Part shown: piece by piece, positions 12,451-24,362 of the stretch
Layout of the letters: each line of letters opens with the position of its first letter
How positions within the stretch are numbered: position 1 is the stretch's first letter
Assembly: GCA_002794735.1 (NCBI GenBank)
Contig: NBAZ01000037.1
Span: forward strand, 45,392-109,391
Direction: 5' to 3'
Length of the DNA stretch: 64,000 bases
From: Pyrrhoderma lamaoense
Lineage: Eukaryota > Basidiomycota > Agaricomycetes > Hymenochaetales > Hymenochaetaceae
Translations under genes and position numbers: made by a program
Notes under the pieces: generated by a model
Database searches by the model: none
Seen by the model: the letters and a program-made list of their open reading frames with translations, nothing else
What the model was told of the DNA's origin: nothing

Positions 12451-13627
12451 TTGTGAGAGATGGTTTGAAGGATTCGCAGGGAGCACCCATACACTTTTAT
12501 ATGATATCTTATGTTGATCAAGGGCGCCTCGCCCATATAAAACGGAACAACCGGTCTAAGATTCACACCAGCAACATGATCTCATGGAACATGATGTCGC
12601 TATAGATCGAATACCCGTCTTTTGAAATCATTTCCCATATAGAAACAGTCATCATAGGGCTGTGTAGAGAGTATAAGAAACCGACAGTAACAGTCTGGTT
12701 TGAGTTCTTAAGCAGGAAGGCTCCTGCAAAAGCTGATGCCGTTCTCCGCCGCCCGTGAGAGGAGCGCTAATTGCATAAATATGAGAGTCAGGTGAGATAA
12801 TGAATTTATGTCCAGATTGTTAGCCGCTTTATGACCGTACTACAAGTTGATGACAGCATCCAGTTGCGTGGGACTACTTTTTGTTACATTATGTAATCCA
12901 ATAGCACCCCTATGTTCACACTATAATAGTGTTACATAATTTATGTTCTCTTGTATGGACTGTATCTTGAAGGCATGATCAGGCGTTTCTCGGGACAGGT
13001 ATTTATATATAATATCTGAATTGTACTGAAAACTCTTAGCACCCATCAGAATGAGGGTATAGAGGACCAAACTTGATATATCATGACATTAGTACTACTT
13101 CTTGTTTCTATTACGAACGAAATACTGTCACTGTCACTATCACTATTCTGAGCAAATCGATATGAAGCGTCTAGGTGCACTAAGATCTTACTTAACTGAA
13201 GAAGTTTTTAGATCTGTCCAATATTCTTCAAAGCCAATTGATACAAGAAGACACTTCTCCACGATGCAATCTATAGATCTCGAGATACTACTCGACTAGT
13301 GTTTGTTGCTTCTCTAAAAAGCCTGACTATGGTCTGCAAACTATTTCGAAATACCGCTACTAACAATGGTGCAAGAACACGAGATTTATAAATAATACTC
13401 GCGATGATGTATGCTCATCGGAAATCGAATCACACTGCTATCCTGGAGAACAACTCTATTGTACACATATCATACAAAATGGATCTTTCGCATGAGACGA
13501 CATCAGGATGCTACTAGTAATGTCATGCTAAACGACTGATTGACGCTTGTGCAGCTCCCATGAGACCTATGGCGGCAAAATATGAACTCCCCATCCATAG
13601 CAGCTCATAAGAAACAGTAACATACCT
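12451..13627. other. Intergenic region upstream of calpain A
   Basis: AT-rich non-coding sequence presumably holding the calpain A promoter. Only one short frame (13102-13299, 65 codons) is open, and it matches nothing I recognise. No repeats or RNA genes are seen. Confidence 0.35.
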
Positions 13628-13879
13628 CTACTTTCTTCTTCCACCAGTGTTTCTGGTCGGAGTTCCACCAGAGGCGCCGGTAGAAGTTCTATTTGCACCA
13701 ATTCCTGGAGTTTCAGAGATACGAGCGGAGGGTGATTGTGTTCTAGCGGGGGATGAGTCTTTCCCAGTGGCAGGGGCGGTTCTTGCCTTGAAAGCAAAGT
13801 CAAATCAAGGAGCAGAACTATGATAAGTCAAAGCACATACCTGTGATGTCGGAGGGGTCTGCTTCTTTGGTGCTGGCAT
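13628..13879 (-). CDS. Small basic, disordered protein (unrecognised)
   Basis: A two-exon model on the minus strand: MPAPKKQTPPTSQ (from 13879), an intron with gtatgt..caag ends (about 13840-13801), then a Ser/Thr/Pro/Gly/Arg-rich exon with TAPATGKDSSPARTQSPSAR and TPTRNTGGRRK before a TAG at 13630-13628, about 65 residues in all. No domain is recognised. The composition and the Arg/Lys-rich end recall the low-complexity tails of the two kinases at 14.8-19.5 kb, so this could be an inverted remnant of a kinase tail rather than an independent gene. Confidence 0.35.
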
Positions 13880-14816
13880 TATATCTTATATAGACTGTAT
13901 GTAAATGGGCTTCTTCTGTGAAGACTTTGGATACTGATACAGACTCTTTACTCCTTGTGCTTATATATACTTTCATCTCCCTCCACATATTGGTGGGAAA
14001 TCCTTCAAAAGGTGATTTAGAAGAGAAACTTATTCATCAAGAAGACGCACAAAGATCTCAATTTTTCCGAATACACTCCGCGTCAGATTCCAATCTACTT
14101 ACCATATCCAGTTCGTATAACGAGGTCTTGACTTGGAACTTCTCAATCACGTCAACTTCTCACTTCGTAATTCTCCTCTTCGACTTCTTCAAACGGTGGG
14201 TGTGTCATTTGCTGGCAACCTGAGGCCTTTTACATAACTTCTCCAATCCATTCGAGATCATGATAGTCGTCTACAGAAGTCGTTACGTAGGTAATAATAG
14301 TGAATGGGCCCAATGTTAGTACATGTTTCCAGTTCTTTATTATCCATAATTCTAGCGATAGGGAGTTTTCATATGACTAATTGTCTTCGGATTATAATCT
14401 GCATCCATGTCTTGTTTTGTGTCATACACCTGATCTTTGTACATTGAAAAACCATGCGCAAATATCAAGCAACCTTCTTACTTAATCCCTAATTCAAATA
14501 TCTTATAAAATGTGTATGTAAATGTAGGTGTACGTAATGCAAACTATTCATACAAAGTAACTGTAAACTTGTAATCTCTAAATCCATAACAACAAATTAC
14601 TACCACGGCTGATATTAGGATGGGTTTGAGCAAAATTTTATATGTACTGTGCTTGTATTGTCTCTTACACTTTGCGAGTTATGACATCACATACATATAT
14701 ATTGCTTACTTATGATTCTTTTGTATTATGCAGACGGACTCTTATTTCAAGCCTCTTCAATACGCTTAATTGGAGCATTTTCAAGATACAGACAGTATCA
14801 TTCATCATTGTTGCCA
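13880..14816. other. Intergenic region upstream of kinase A
   Basis: AT-rich. One open frame of 101 codons (13918-14223) has a hydrophobic start, but no homology signal or splice pattern supports it. The stretch probably holds the divergent promoters of the small gene at 13.6-13.9 kb and of kinase A. Confidence 0.3.
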
Positions 14817-16899
14817 ATGAAAGTTACTCAAAGAGCAGAAAAATCAAGTAACGGAGATAATAAAGGTAAGAAGAAGGAGGGAAATGATGATAAAAAGAAG
14901 GAAAATAAAAATGTGCAAAAGCCAACAGAAACAGTTTCCACAAGTGGAACTGGAATTTCAGATTTTAGATTTATAAAGTCCTTGGGAGAAGGAAACAACT
15001 CAGACATAGTTGGGGTAAGTTTAAGCAATGAATTTTCTTCATTAATCTAGAAAATATCTCTAAATAATGTCTCATTGCAGCTTTTCACACTCAGGGAAAG
15101 TGCAAAAGATACTTCAAAATGGAAGCATTTGTTTGGTCAACTGATTGCAATCAAAATTATCAGAAAAAAAGCAAAAGCATCAGGAGAAATAATTGCGAGG
15201 GAGGCATTAGCATCACGGGTATTACCAAAAAATATTTATCTTGTACGTGATACTATCTTATGTTCCAAGTTTCTTACTGAAGGCTAGCCTTAGATGAAAT
15301 ATCACGGGTTCGCTGAAGATCAGGACCTCCACTACATACTAATGGAATATGGGGCGGGTGGTAACTTGCATTACAATATGAAACGATTGATGTACAAAGA
15401 TGAGAATTCTCTTAACACTCTCATAGAAGCTTTTAGGTATGTACGTCGATGTAATCTAGTTTCCTGTGCTTCCATAATATTTACTACCAATATCTCTAGA
15501 TGTACTGCGTCTGGGCTTCATTCAATGCACAGATCGGGTTTAGTACACCAAGATATAGCGTCAGTGCCGAGAATATTGATTTAGAAAGTGCATATTAATC
15601 TATTTTATATACTCTTAGATCAGGCAACGTATTAATGCGATCAAAAACAGGTGGAGAATGCATGATCTCGGATTTTGGAACGTTCGTGCTACATACATAT
15701 CCATTATATACGCTAAGGAAGTTGGACTGATATTATTTTATAGACTATATATTCCAAGCTCAATGAAGGCTCCAAATCATATCCTTACAACATATTACTT
15801 TGTATCACCAGAACAGGCGAATGATAAGCGCGGAGGATTTCCCTCAGATGTTTGGGCACTAGCGTAAGTCCTTTGACCGATATGTTGTATGTCAATTGTG
15901 CCAATCGTAGGCATAAAAGAATGTTATTTGGTTCAATGTCAATGGGTCGATACCTTTTTTCAAAAGATGACAGTCCTGACGCAATATTCAAGCAAATCAA
16001 AGATGGGTCTGCAGTAGATTCACTCAGAAAACAGTGCCCCCTTTACAAGCTAGACAATGGTAAGAGATATGATTATTGTTTGAAATACTTAATTTCATAA
16101 CTAAACCTGAAACTGAAGGTAGAGAACTTATGGACGGTATGCTTCGGATGGAACCACACCTTAGATTCACCATGGATGATGTTGTGAATCATCCGGTGAG
16201 TACATTCAATAGACAGCAATATCTTCTTTCATCTGAAAAATTATTATATTATAGTTTCTCACAGGTACATGCAGGCACTATCTACTGTAGCGTAAGGGTC
16301 AAGCTGATATACGTCTATAGGGAAATCATCTGAGACCCCGACTTCCGCTGTCTCTAAACCTGCCGGGCCACATGCCACTTCGATGGCAGCCATTATAGCG
16401 CAGACTAGAAACCTAAATGTAGGACCTCCAAACAGACGTAAGATCTCACATTACATGACGCCTAAGTATATCTCTGATTCTAGTACATCGTAGCCGGGGC
16501 ATCTCTGAGTACGACGTCCATTCAAAACAAGACGACAGCAGGTAGACCTAGGAATATGCACGCCCAACAAAATGCAAGTACACCAAGGGCACAAGATAGA
16601 GGTAAGTGGGACATATATAATGCTACTATAGAGATTTAAAGTCCGTGTTATCAGCTGTCAGAATAACAAGCGGTTTAAATACCTCACATAAATCCAGCCT
16701 TACAGTGAGACGCGGACCAGACGGTGAGTCTGGAATTGGGTCGTTTTTAGTACAATATCGCTGATAAAGTATGTATGTAGTTCATGCTAGCTCAGATATA
16801 TCCTCAGCAAGGGAAAAGAAATAGTCGTATGCTTTGACTACTTTTGTGATGCTTGCAGGGGGTATGAATGAAGATTCCAAATCCGAAAAGGTTTTCTAA
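14817..16899 (+). CDS. Ser/Thr protein kinase A with HQD catalytic loop
   Basis: A multi-exon protein kinase. The start at 14817 gives a Lys-rich leader (DNKGKKKEGNDDKKKENKN) and then a glycine loop SLGEGNNSDIVG. The ATP-binding Lys is in QLIAIKIIRKK (near 15150). Other parts are LHYILMEYGAGGNLHYNMKR, a catalytic loop LVHQDIA joined by splicing to SGNVLM (near 15545-15640; HQD in place of the usual HRD, with catalytic Asp and Asn kept), SDFGT (near 15670) and YFVSPEQA (near 15805). The C-lobe continues with ELMDGMLRMEPHLRFTMDDV. After it several small exons encode a disordered tail (ETPTSAVSKPAGPHATSMAA, AGRPRNMHAQQNASTPRAQD), and a likely stop is at 16897-16899. Kinase B next door is a paralogue. 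Tail exon borders are inferred from splice signals. Confidence 0.75.
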
Positions 16900-17673
16900 A
16901 AATAATATTAAGAAGAATAAATAGAAATAAATATGAGTAAATACGTTTACATACACATTCCTAACAACGGACCTAAAAAATGACTCTCATTAGTACCTAA
17001 AGCTCGATACGACGTAGCCCTGCTATTTAGCGTGATTGAAAGTCTCATAATAAGATACGTAAATTGACTCATACATCAAGCTTACTAGCCCTTCAATATC
17101 TACTATGCTGCGCTTATTCCTACTAAAAACAGAGAAATTGCAATGTATATTCCCATCTTCTCCGTCAGAGATCCCGGTCTAGACACATTGCTCTTAAGGT
17201 TTGGTCTGGAGTTTTGACAGAAAAACTGCCCTGGGGTTCTCCGGAGGAAACTGCACAAATTTTGTAATTTCCCCGATTTCTTTCCTTAACTTTAAGTAGT
17301 ACGGATCCATATATATATGGCTATCATCATAGGTCTCTCTTTTCTAATGAAAGGGGAGGAATATCAACGAATACAGGAGGACGAAGTTGAAAAATTGAGC
17401 TCAGTGGATGGAGAGAAATATTAATTAGACTACCCATAGGCGATTTGGTGAGTTGGAAGATACCATTATTTGCATGCAAACTAGCTACTAGCTTGATGCA
17501 AAGCATAATCTCGTAATAATGAATTGCACCAATCTCGATACTCCTTAGTATTGTATGTCTGATATTGCGCCTCATAGATGCATGTTAAATTTGCTTTATT
17601 TTCGGGGTGATTTGCATATAATCTAGTATTTAAATTGAAGTTGAGTCTGATGCTCCATAACTGCTCTTAAAAA
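16900..17673. other. Intergenic region between the two kinases
   Basis: AT-rich spacer between the paralogous kinases. No gene is recognised. A TATA-like atatatat tract lies near 17310-17317. Confidence 0.35.
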
Positions 17674-19495
17674 ATGCTTAAGAAGCTTGCTAAAAAGGAC
17701 GATAATAATGATAAAGGGAAAAAAAAGGCAACACAACAAGCTCCAGCTCCAAGACCTGCACCAGCTACAGCTGAGAGTTCTAGCACAGCTCCAGCTTGGA
17801 TGTCTGATTTCTCTTGTGGAAGTATACTGGGAGAAGGGACATGTAGTACCGGTGTCCAGGTGAGTCACAACAGGGCTTTGTTTGAGAGTAACGTGTGTAA
17901 GAGATACTCTGATAGCTTTGCAGGCTTCGTAAAGACAAAATAGCTACATCAAGGTTTTCGGACTTAGGGTCCAATTTGGTCGCAATCAAAACTATACCAA
18001 AGAAATATTATTCAGGTTTTGTTGTGGAAGGGATCGCTAATGATGTCTTTAATAAAAATGGAAGACATGCGAATATTGTAAGTTCTTACAAACTTCACAT
18101 CTACCTTACAATAACAGATATTACCGTTCAGGTGCGATACCGTCATTTTATACATGAACCGATTACGGAGATATCTTATGTGATAATGGATTATTATGAC
18201 GCGGGTACTCTATTACATCATTTTCCACGGTTCAAAGATGGAAGTGACAGCTCAAAGGCTACGCTCAAGAGTATTTTCAGGCATGATTTTTATTTTTTTA
18301 CTTAGACTGATAACTTGTCACCTGACCTCAATTAATCGCAGGGGTCTTGCAAGTGGGCTTTCATATTTACATGGGCTTAGAATAAGACACCAGGATATCA
18401 AGTGAGTTCTAGCTTTTCTGAGATGTGGCTTGTTTATCGAACAAGTGATACAGACCAGAAAATGTTTTAATGAGAAACAAACCGGATGGTGGTCTCATTG
18501 CATATCTCGCTGATTTCGGATCGTTCGTACCATGTTTTCATGGATGGTTGCTGGACATATACTGATACCAACTGTATTGTAGAATGTACATGTCTGATCC
18601 TAGGCTAGCAGACCCCAGTAAGCTCTGTGGGACACTCCATTATGCGGCCCCGGAGCAAATGGATGGTTATTTTTGTATGCTCGAGTCGGATGTCTGGTCT
18701 CTAGCGTGAGCTTTTACATCTATTTCTAAAATATATGCGTCAATTGATGCTTCTCATATCAAGCGTAACAATATGCTGTGCTTCTAGAGGGAGCCTTCCA
18801 TTCGCCATAACGGAAAATCATGATGTTATAAGAAAAGCGATTAAAGATGGCTCTCTTGTCAAAGATCTTGCAAAAACCTCCTTTCTCTTTGAGGATAAAT
18901 CAGGTGGTAAGTCACTTCTTCCTCCTTTCAGAGACTGTATAACGCACTAACATACACTTAAGCAAAGGATCTGATGAGCGGGATGCTTCAATTAGATCCA
19001 GGCTATCGGTTGTCAGCTTTTTATGTTCTCCGTCATAGTGTGCGTATAATCTACATTAACGAGACATAGTATCCTACTAACCTTATCACATGTACTAGTA
19101 CTTTAAAGGTAAGTTACCTATTCGATTCGCAGCTTATTGAGTGTTGTAAGCTGATACATAGCGGAACGAACTACAGCACAGGCTACCAATTCTAGTGCTA
19201 CTAGAGCTGGCTCAGCTAGCTCAGCAGCAGCAAGTACTGTGAGCTCGACAGTACAACGTGGTAAACCGAGTACACTTAGAACAGTCGAAAGAGGTGAGAT
19301 TACGACGTAAAGATAAAACAACTAGCCGATACATCCGTCTAATAGTAGCTTTAGGTTCGTCATCGGCCGGCAGACAAAGTGAACTGGTCATCAGAGGCAA
19401 AGACAAAGGTGAGCTACATTATCTTGTGACATCATGCTCCTAGAACTGTCAGCTGATGCATGACCCTTTCTTAAGCCGTTCGTGGTAGAAGATAG
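17674..19495 (+). CDS. Ser/Thr protein kinase B, paralogue of kinase A
   Basis: Same layout as kinase A: a Lys-rich leader (MLKKLAKKDDNNDKGKKKAT) and an Ala/Pro stretch, a glycine loop SILGEGTCSTG, the ATP-site Lys in LVAIKTIPKK (near 17985), VIMDYYDAGTLLHHF, RGLASGLSYLHGLRIRHQDI joined over an intron to KPENVLM (HQD again instead of HRD), YLADFGS (near 18515), LCGTLHYAAPEQMDG (near 18630) and SDVWSLA. The C-lobe ends with DLMSGMLQLDPGYRLSAF. The tail is an Ala/Ser-rich exon (19170-19260) and small exons ending RGKDKAVRGRR with a stop at 19493-19495. The two genes are adjacent and in the same orientation, so a tandem duplication is the simplest origin, but the proteins have diverged well. Substrate and pathway are unknown. 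Confidence 0.75.
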
Positions 19496-22400
19496 CTCAT
19501 CAGGGTGAGCGTATCTTGATGAATTCGGGATGATATGCAGAACATATACATTATACATGTACCTATAAACTTAACCAATATAGCTATTTTTGATGCGTAT
19601 TAGTAGTCAGAAACAGTCATATACAGCTTCTTGCCTTATTTACTAGTAGAAGAAACTCACCTTCACTACGTTTTATAAACAAACGTTCGATAAACTTACA
19701 CTATCTAGATTGGGGAAAACTTTCAAGTCAACTTCCATGCTCCGACCACTACCTGGTGCTAAGGTATCTGTAGATCAATAGTCGGTGGCTTTTTGAATTA
19801 GTACTCAGCCTCAAAGTACTCATTTATAATACCATGCTATTATACATGTACAATATCTGGTTCGGATTGCCTTATATGGCAAAAGATACGCTTATTTCCG
19901 GCAAATCCCTAGCTTTGTCACGGACAATCAAACTCAGATGTTATTTCGATATAAACAACGAACATTGTATGAATCTTTGAGTCCACTCCACATTTGTAAG
20001 TCTTACTATTTGTTTTTTTAAGCGCGAGTGAGATTATAGCTACTCCAATGTCTTAGATACGGGTGGAGAAGTAATAATGAAGTCTTACCAACAATACTAG
20101 CTGAAATTGTTACTGACACACAAAAATTCGCATTCATAGTATGCTGATTTACTTTCCATATATCGAATGACGGAGACTTTCAGTAACCGTCTGTACCAGT
20201 ACTAGTATTGAGTCAGTACAAATAGGAATGAACTAAGAATGCCCATAGACATTGTATATACCAAGCCGGGGTTTACTAACCCCTTATGAATGCGAAAAAC
20301 ACACGTGCATTCCGCTTATAAGCGACCCGAGCCCAATTAAGCTAGAGTTAGTACCAGTACTGTCGTCATCCTCCCTTTGACCTCATCCAATGTAAAAGCT
20401 AGGCTCTTCTTGATCTTGTGTTGTATGACAAAAGACTGAAACAGCCCGTCTATCGAGAGGCTACATTACTAAATTTATTGAACTCTGAAGTATTCCGTGG
20501 GATTCCAGCTCGGGCAGTCATTGCCTCTCCAGAAGGTTCGCAAACTCACGCAACTGATAACTAAAGTCTTTTTTTTCTACTGCGATCGAACGGAATCTGG
20601 CGGATAGTTCATGATAAAGTTATACATGGCATGTGTGTATACACGCACTCATTTCCACGATTGTCGACTGATGAAACTTACATCGCCTGATGACACATTT
20701 GCATTGTTGTGGAGAAGGGCTATAGAAGCTCGTACAGCTGTTTTGGGAGAGGAGGCTATGCTTATCTTTATCTCTTGAACAAGAATCTATCGATTGCGCC
20801 AAAATATGAGTGCGTGTATCATTGGCACTTCCTCTGAGGATGAGATAATAGCTTCCTCTTTCATTATCAGGGGGAAGTGCTATCTGACGCAGCATCACTC
20901 CATGAAACGGCAGCGGGAGAAGCACAATTCTCTCAGGGAATAATCGTAACCGCTCATATCCGAACATTTTATGAAAAAAAACATAAGTACTGGTAAAGAA
21001 ATAAACTTCATTTTCAGAGGGTTTATTGCTGGGTGCAAAAACATTCAAGCGAGAAACAGAAATAGAAATTGACTATGCGATAAGTGAGTTGTGTACAAGA
21101 ATGTGTGATAAGTTTGAGGACTTTATTGATAAACTGATAATGCGAGTTCACGAGAGAAAAAAAACGCGTCAAAATTAATATGTAGATTCGGTGGGAATCA
21201 TCAACTTTTTTGGAGGTAAGAGAGGGCCCACAAATAGAACAGACGGCATTTTACGGTAATTTTTGACATGATTGCAGACGTGATACAAAGTTCCAAGAAA
21301 TCAGAAGAACCCTCTTGAAAGAGGGTGAAAACAAGTGACAAGGGTTGTCAAGACTTGCACAATTCAGCTGATTGTGAAGCCGCGTAGTTGCATGGCCAAC
21401 AGTGGTCGTCCATGATTTGGATGTCTTCTTCAATGTCAGGTCCAAAGTTCTTTGGAGATCGGGAATAAGGGTTATTATCAATTGAAACATTTCGTCATTA
21501 CTATTTGATGCGACACTCACCCGGATACATGTGTCCCTCTTGCAAGTCTTGGGGTGACATATACTGTGTTCACACATACGATTTTGGCAGTCTACCACAG
21601 CGGAAACGTTTAGTCGGAGAAAGTGCTTTGTGAGTAGGGAACAACAAGATGTATTAGTGGTTCAAAACAGAGTGAAGTTTGAGAGAGTAGAGCATACACC
21701 ACAGCGAGAAAATCGTCTTCCTTGTCTAGGAGAAAAACATGGAGTGGTTTATTTCAAAAAAATTTATATCAAAACTACCGAAATACACTCACGCTATCCT
21801 TCGGCACATCGTGTTGCTCTTGTTGTTAGAGTGTATAGACCTGGTGGAAGTATTTGAAGATAGGATGATGCAATTGGGGAGTTCGGGATGGGGGTTGTAG
21901 AAAGCCCGAGGGAAGTAAACCTGGTCCCTTTTATGAGGGAAACGAAGAAGGTTTCAAAAAGACTAAATGTCAGCAGCTTCATTGTTCCAAGAAGTGGGAG
22001 ACTTGATCAAGAGCGTGGGTCAAATGCATGTTAATTGTGATATTTGAATTTATTGGTGGCCCAAGATATATATTTGGACACGTGTATGAAGGTGTCTGTG
22101 GCTATGGGACACGGAAACAAAATAATATATTGTGTGCTTTTAATTCCGTCTTGTAAGCCGGGAAGATGGTCGACTAATGGCATCATGTGTCCCATTAATG
22201 CCGAACGCCTCAGCACGGAGGAGAAGCCACGAGTATATTTATCATTTTCGTTGCACTGTAATAAAAAAAATATGTGTTAGAAGTAAGAGTCAAAAAAATC
22301 ATCCAAGGACTTCTCTCATCGGAAGCTTAAAGTACATCAAATTTACTTGAAGAATGTATTAAAATGGAAGGGCCGTCATAGAAAGAAAAGAAAATAACAA

Positions 22401-24362
22401 GCGAGATTAGCTAAGCTTGTTAGAACAAAGGCATGGGCCCCAACAACACCTTGGGCGGTACAAGGTCATATATACGTATCATGTATATATATTAGTAGTC
22501 ATTAAAGAGTGGATACTTCTGAGAGCTTTAGTTCCGGTACAATGGATGAATTAGTCTGCGCAAAAAAATTGCAATCAAACCAAGTCAGCTGCCACCATAG
22601 TAGGACTATTATGAACTTGAGAACGTCATCGCACACCAACCCACTTCGGCCGTAACATTCGGTCGAGAAGTGGTATCTTCGAAAATATCAGAAGCGCTAT
22701 GATTCAGATTATATATATACATACGTGCATAATAATTTTCCTACAGATCTGTGATCTGCCTATTATATCATGACCTATTTTCGAATTCTTTGAAGGAAAC
22801 TTAATTTTATTTAATTATCAAATAGTCTTAGTGCCCTGTTGAGAGTATCTACGGCACACATCACACACTAACGTGAGGTTGAGCTCGATCTGATTCAAAT
22901 CACATGTCTATTCCTGGGAGCATCTTCATATCATCCACCCACTACTTATCCTCGGCTTGGAAACTGAGTTTCGATCCCGTGGTAGTCGCACTAAACTTAT
23001 GCAACGATTTTATTGGTTTGAGAACCATATCAACTGACTTAAAGCATACTGCATCGAAAGCATGCATGGAAATACCCAAGTTGAGGTATTGCCGTGTAAG
23101 AAAATTATATGAAATCGCGCTGAGTTTTGATAACTTACATGACATCTTAGGTCACCCTCTGTGACAGTGTAGTATTCATGTTTAATAAACACGCCGTCTT
23201 ACAATCATTATTATGCACATATATATTTATATCACGAAATACAAGAAACCAGTCAAGTCAGATGATGATTTCACCGATCTAATTCTATGTATGTATATAT
23301 ATTGACTAATGTAAGAAGCAACTTAAATTCCTTGGGAGGTAGCTATAGAAGCAGCTTAGCCGTGTGACAGAGGACAGCAACAGTTACATCTACTAAAACG
23401 ACTTTGTCCGAGTTCTGCGGATCTCGCTATTCAAAGGTAGGACGCATTTGGGTTCGAGTAAAGTTTCAATCTCAGGAGAAGGATCTTTCCAGGACGCGGG
23501 AATCGTGGAAAAAGGCTAGGTTATAAATAAACATGTGGCATTATCTTTCTTATCGCTAAAGACAGCTGATCTCAAACAGGTTCTATAACGCCACCATCCT
23601 TCCCCTACACCTCCCCTTCATGGCAACGTGCGTATGTTTACACTAAGCCGTGATTCAAAAACACATCTTAGCATCGTGTTTCCTCTCTCTCTCCCCCGAA
23701 ACTAATAACCCTTCCCCTTCGCGAGTTCCCGCTGTCGCAAGTTATATGAATATTTAGCTCCATGTGATCATCACTATCCCAGAAGCACATTTTAGGGACA
23801 AGGAAATGGAAACCTGAGAGTGCGAAGTGGCATCGTCGCTTGGCGCAGGAATTTACAGGAATTAATGAAGTTTATTTCTCGAAAAGCGGGGAGAGGATCA
23901 TGAAAAAATGTCCTGGAAAAGACTAGTAGATGTGATCGTCCAGGCTGTCCTTACCCCAACTTAAAGTCCTTGTAGCCCCTGGATTACAGAATTAAGGGCG
24001 ACTCACTCCCTGATTGTTGGTATAAGAGCATAAAGATGCGGTACACAGGTACCCCAACGATCGCCGAAGTTTTTGATTTTATTATCCCGAGATAAGCGGC
24101 CCAAAGGGAGTCAAAAGTGGATATAGAAGACTTAGAAGATCAAATTTCATCTCAGGAATCCAGCTGTAAAAAGATCTAAATCGGGGAACTTTCTTAAGTA
24201 GAGAACTGAGTATTTCAAATCCATCACTTAGTATTCACCTAGGAAGTGGGAATGGAAGAAAATAAGTTAGGTTTAGCAGGCCAAGTAGAAAATTACAGAG
24301 TCTATACATTCTATCCAACTTGTACTTTCCCAAAAGGGAAGTATAAGCAAGCTGACTTATTT
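19496..24362. other. Gene-poor 4.9 kb region with no recognised gene
   Basis: Two minus-strand frames stand out by length: 20620-21048 (142 codons, hydrophobic and mixed) and 21251-21598 (115 codons, opening with a Cys/His-rich part CQNRMCEHSICHPKTCKRDT). They could be exons of one unrecognised minus-strand gene, but I could not join them with convincing splice sites. A plus-strand frame at 22904-23164 (86 codons) is also open. The rest is AT-rich and without visible long repeats. It could contain decayed transposon or gene remnants, but nothing in it identifies a family. Confidence 0.3.
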
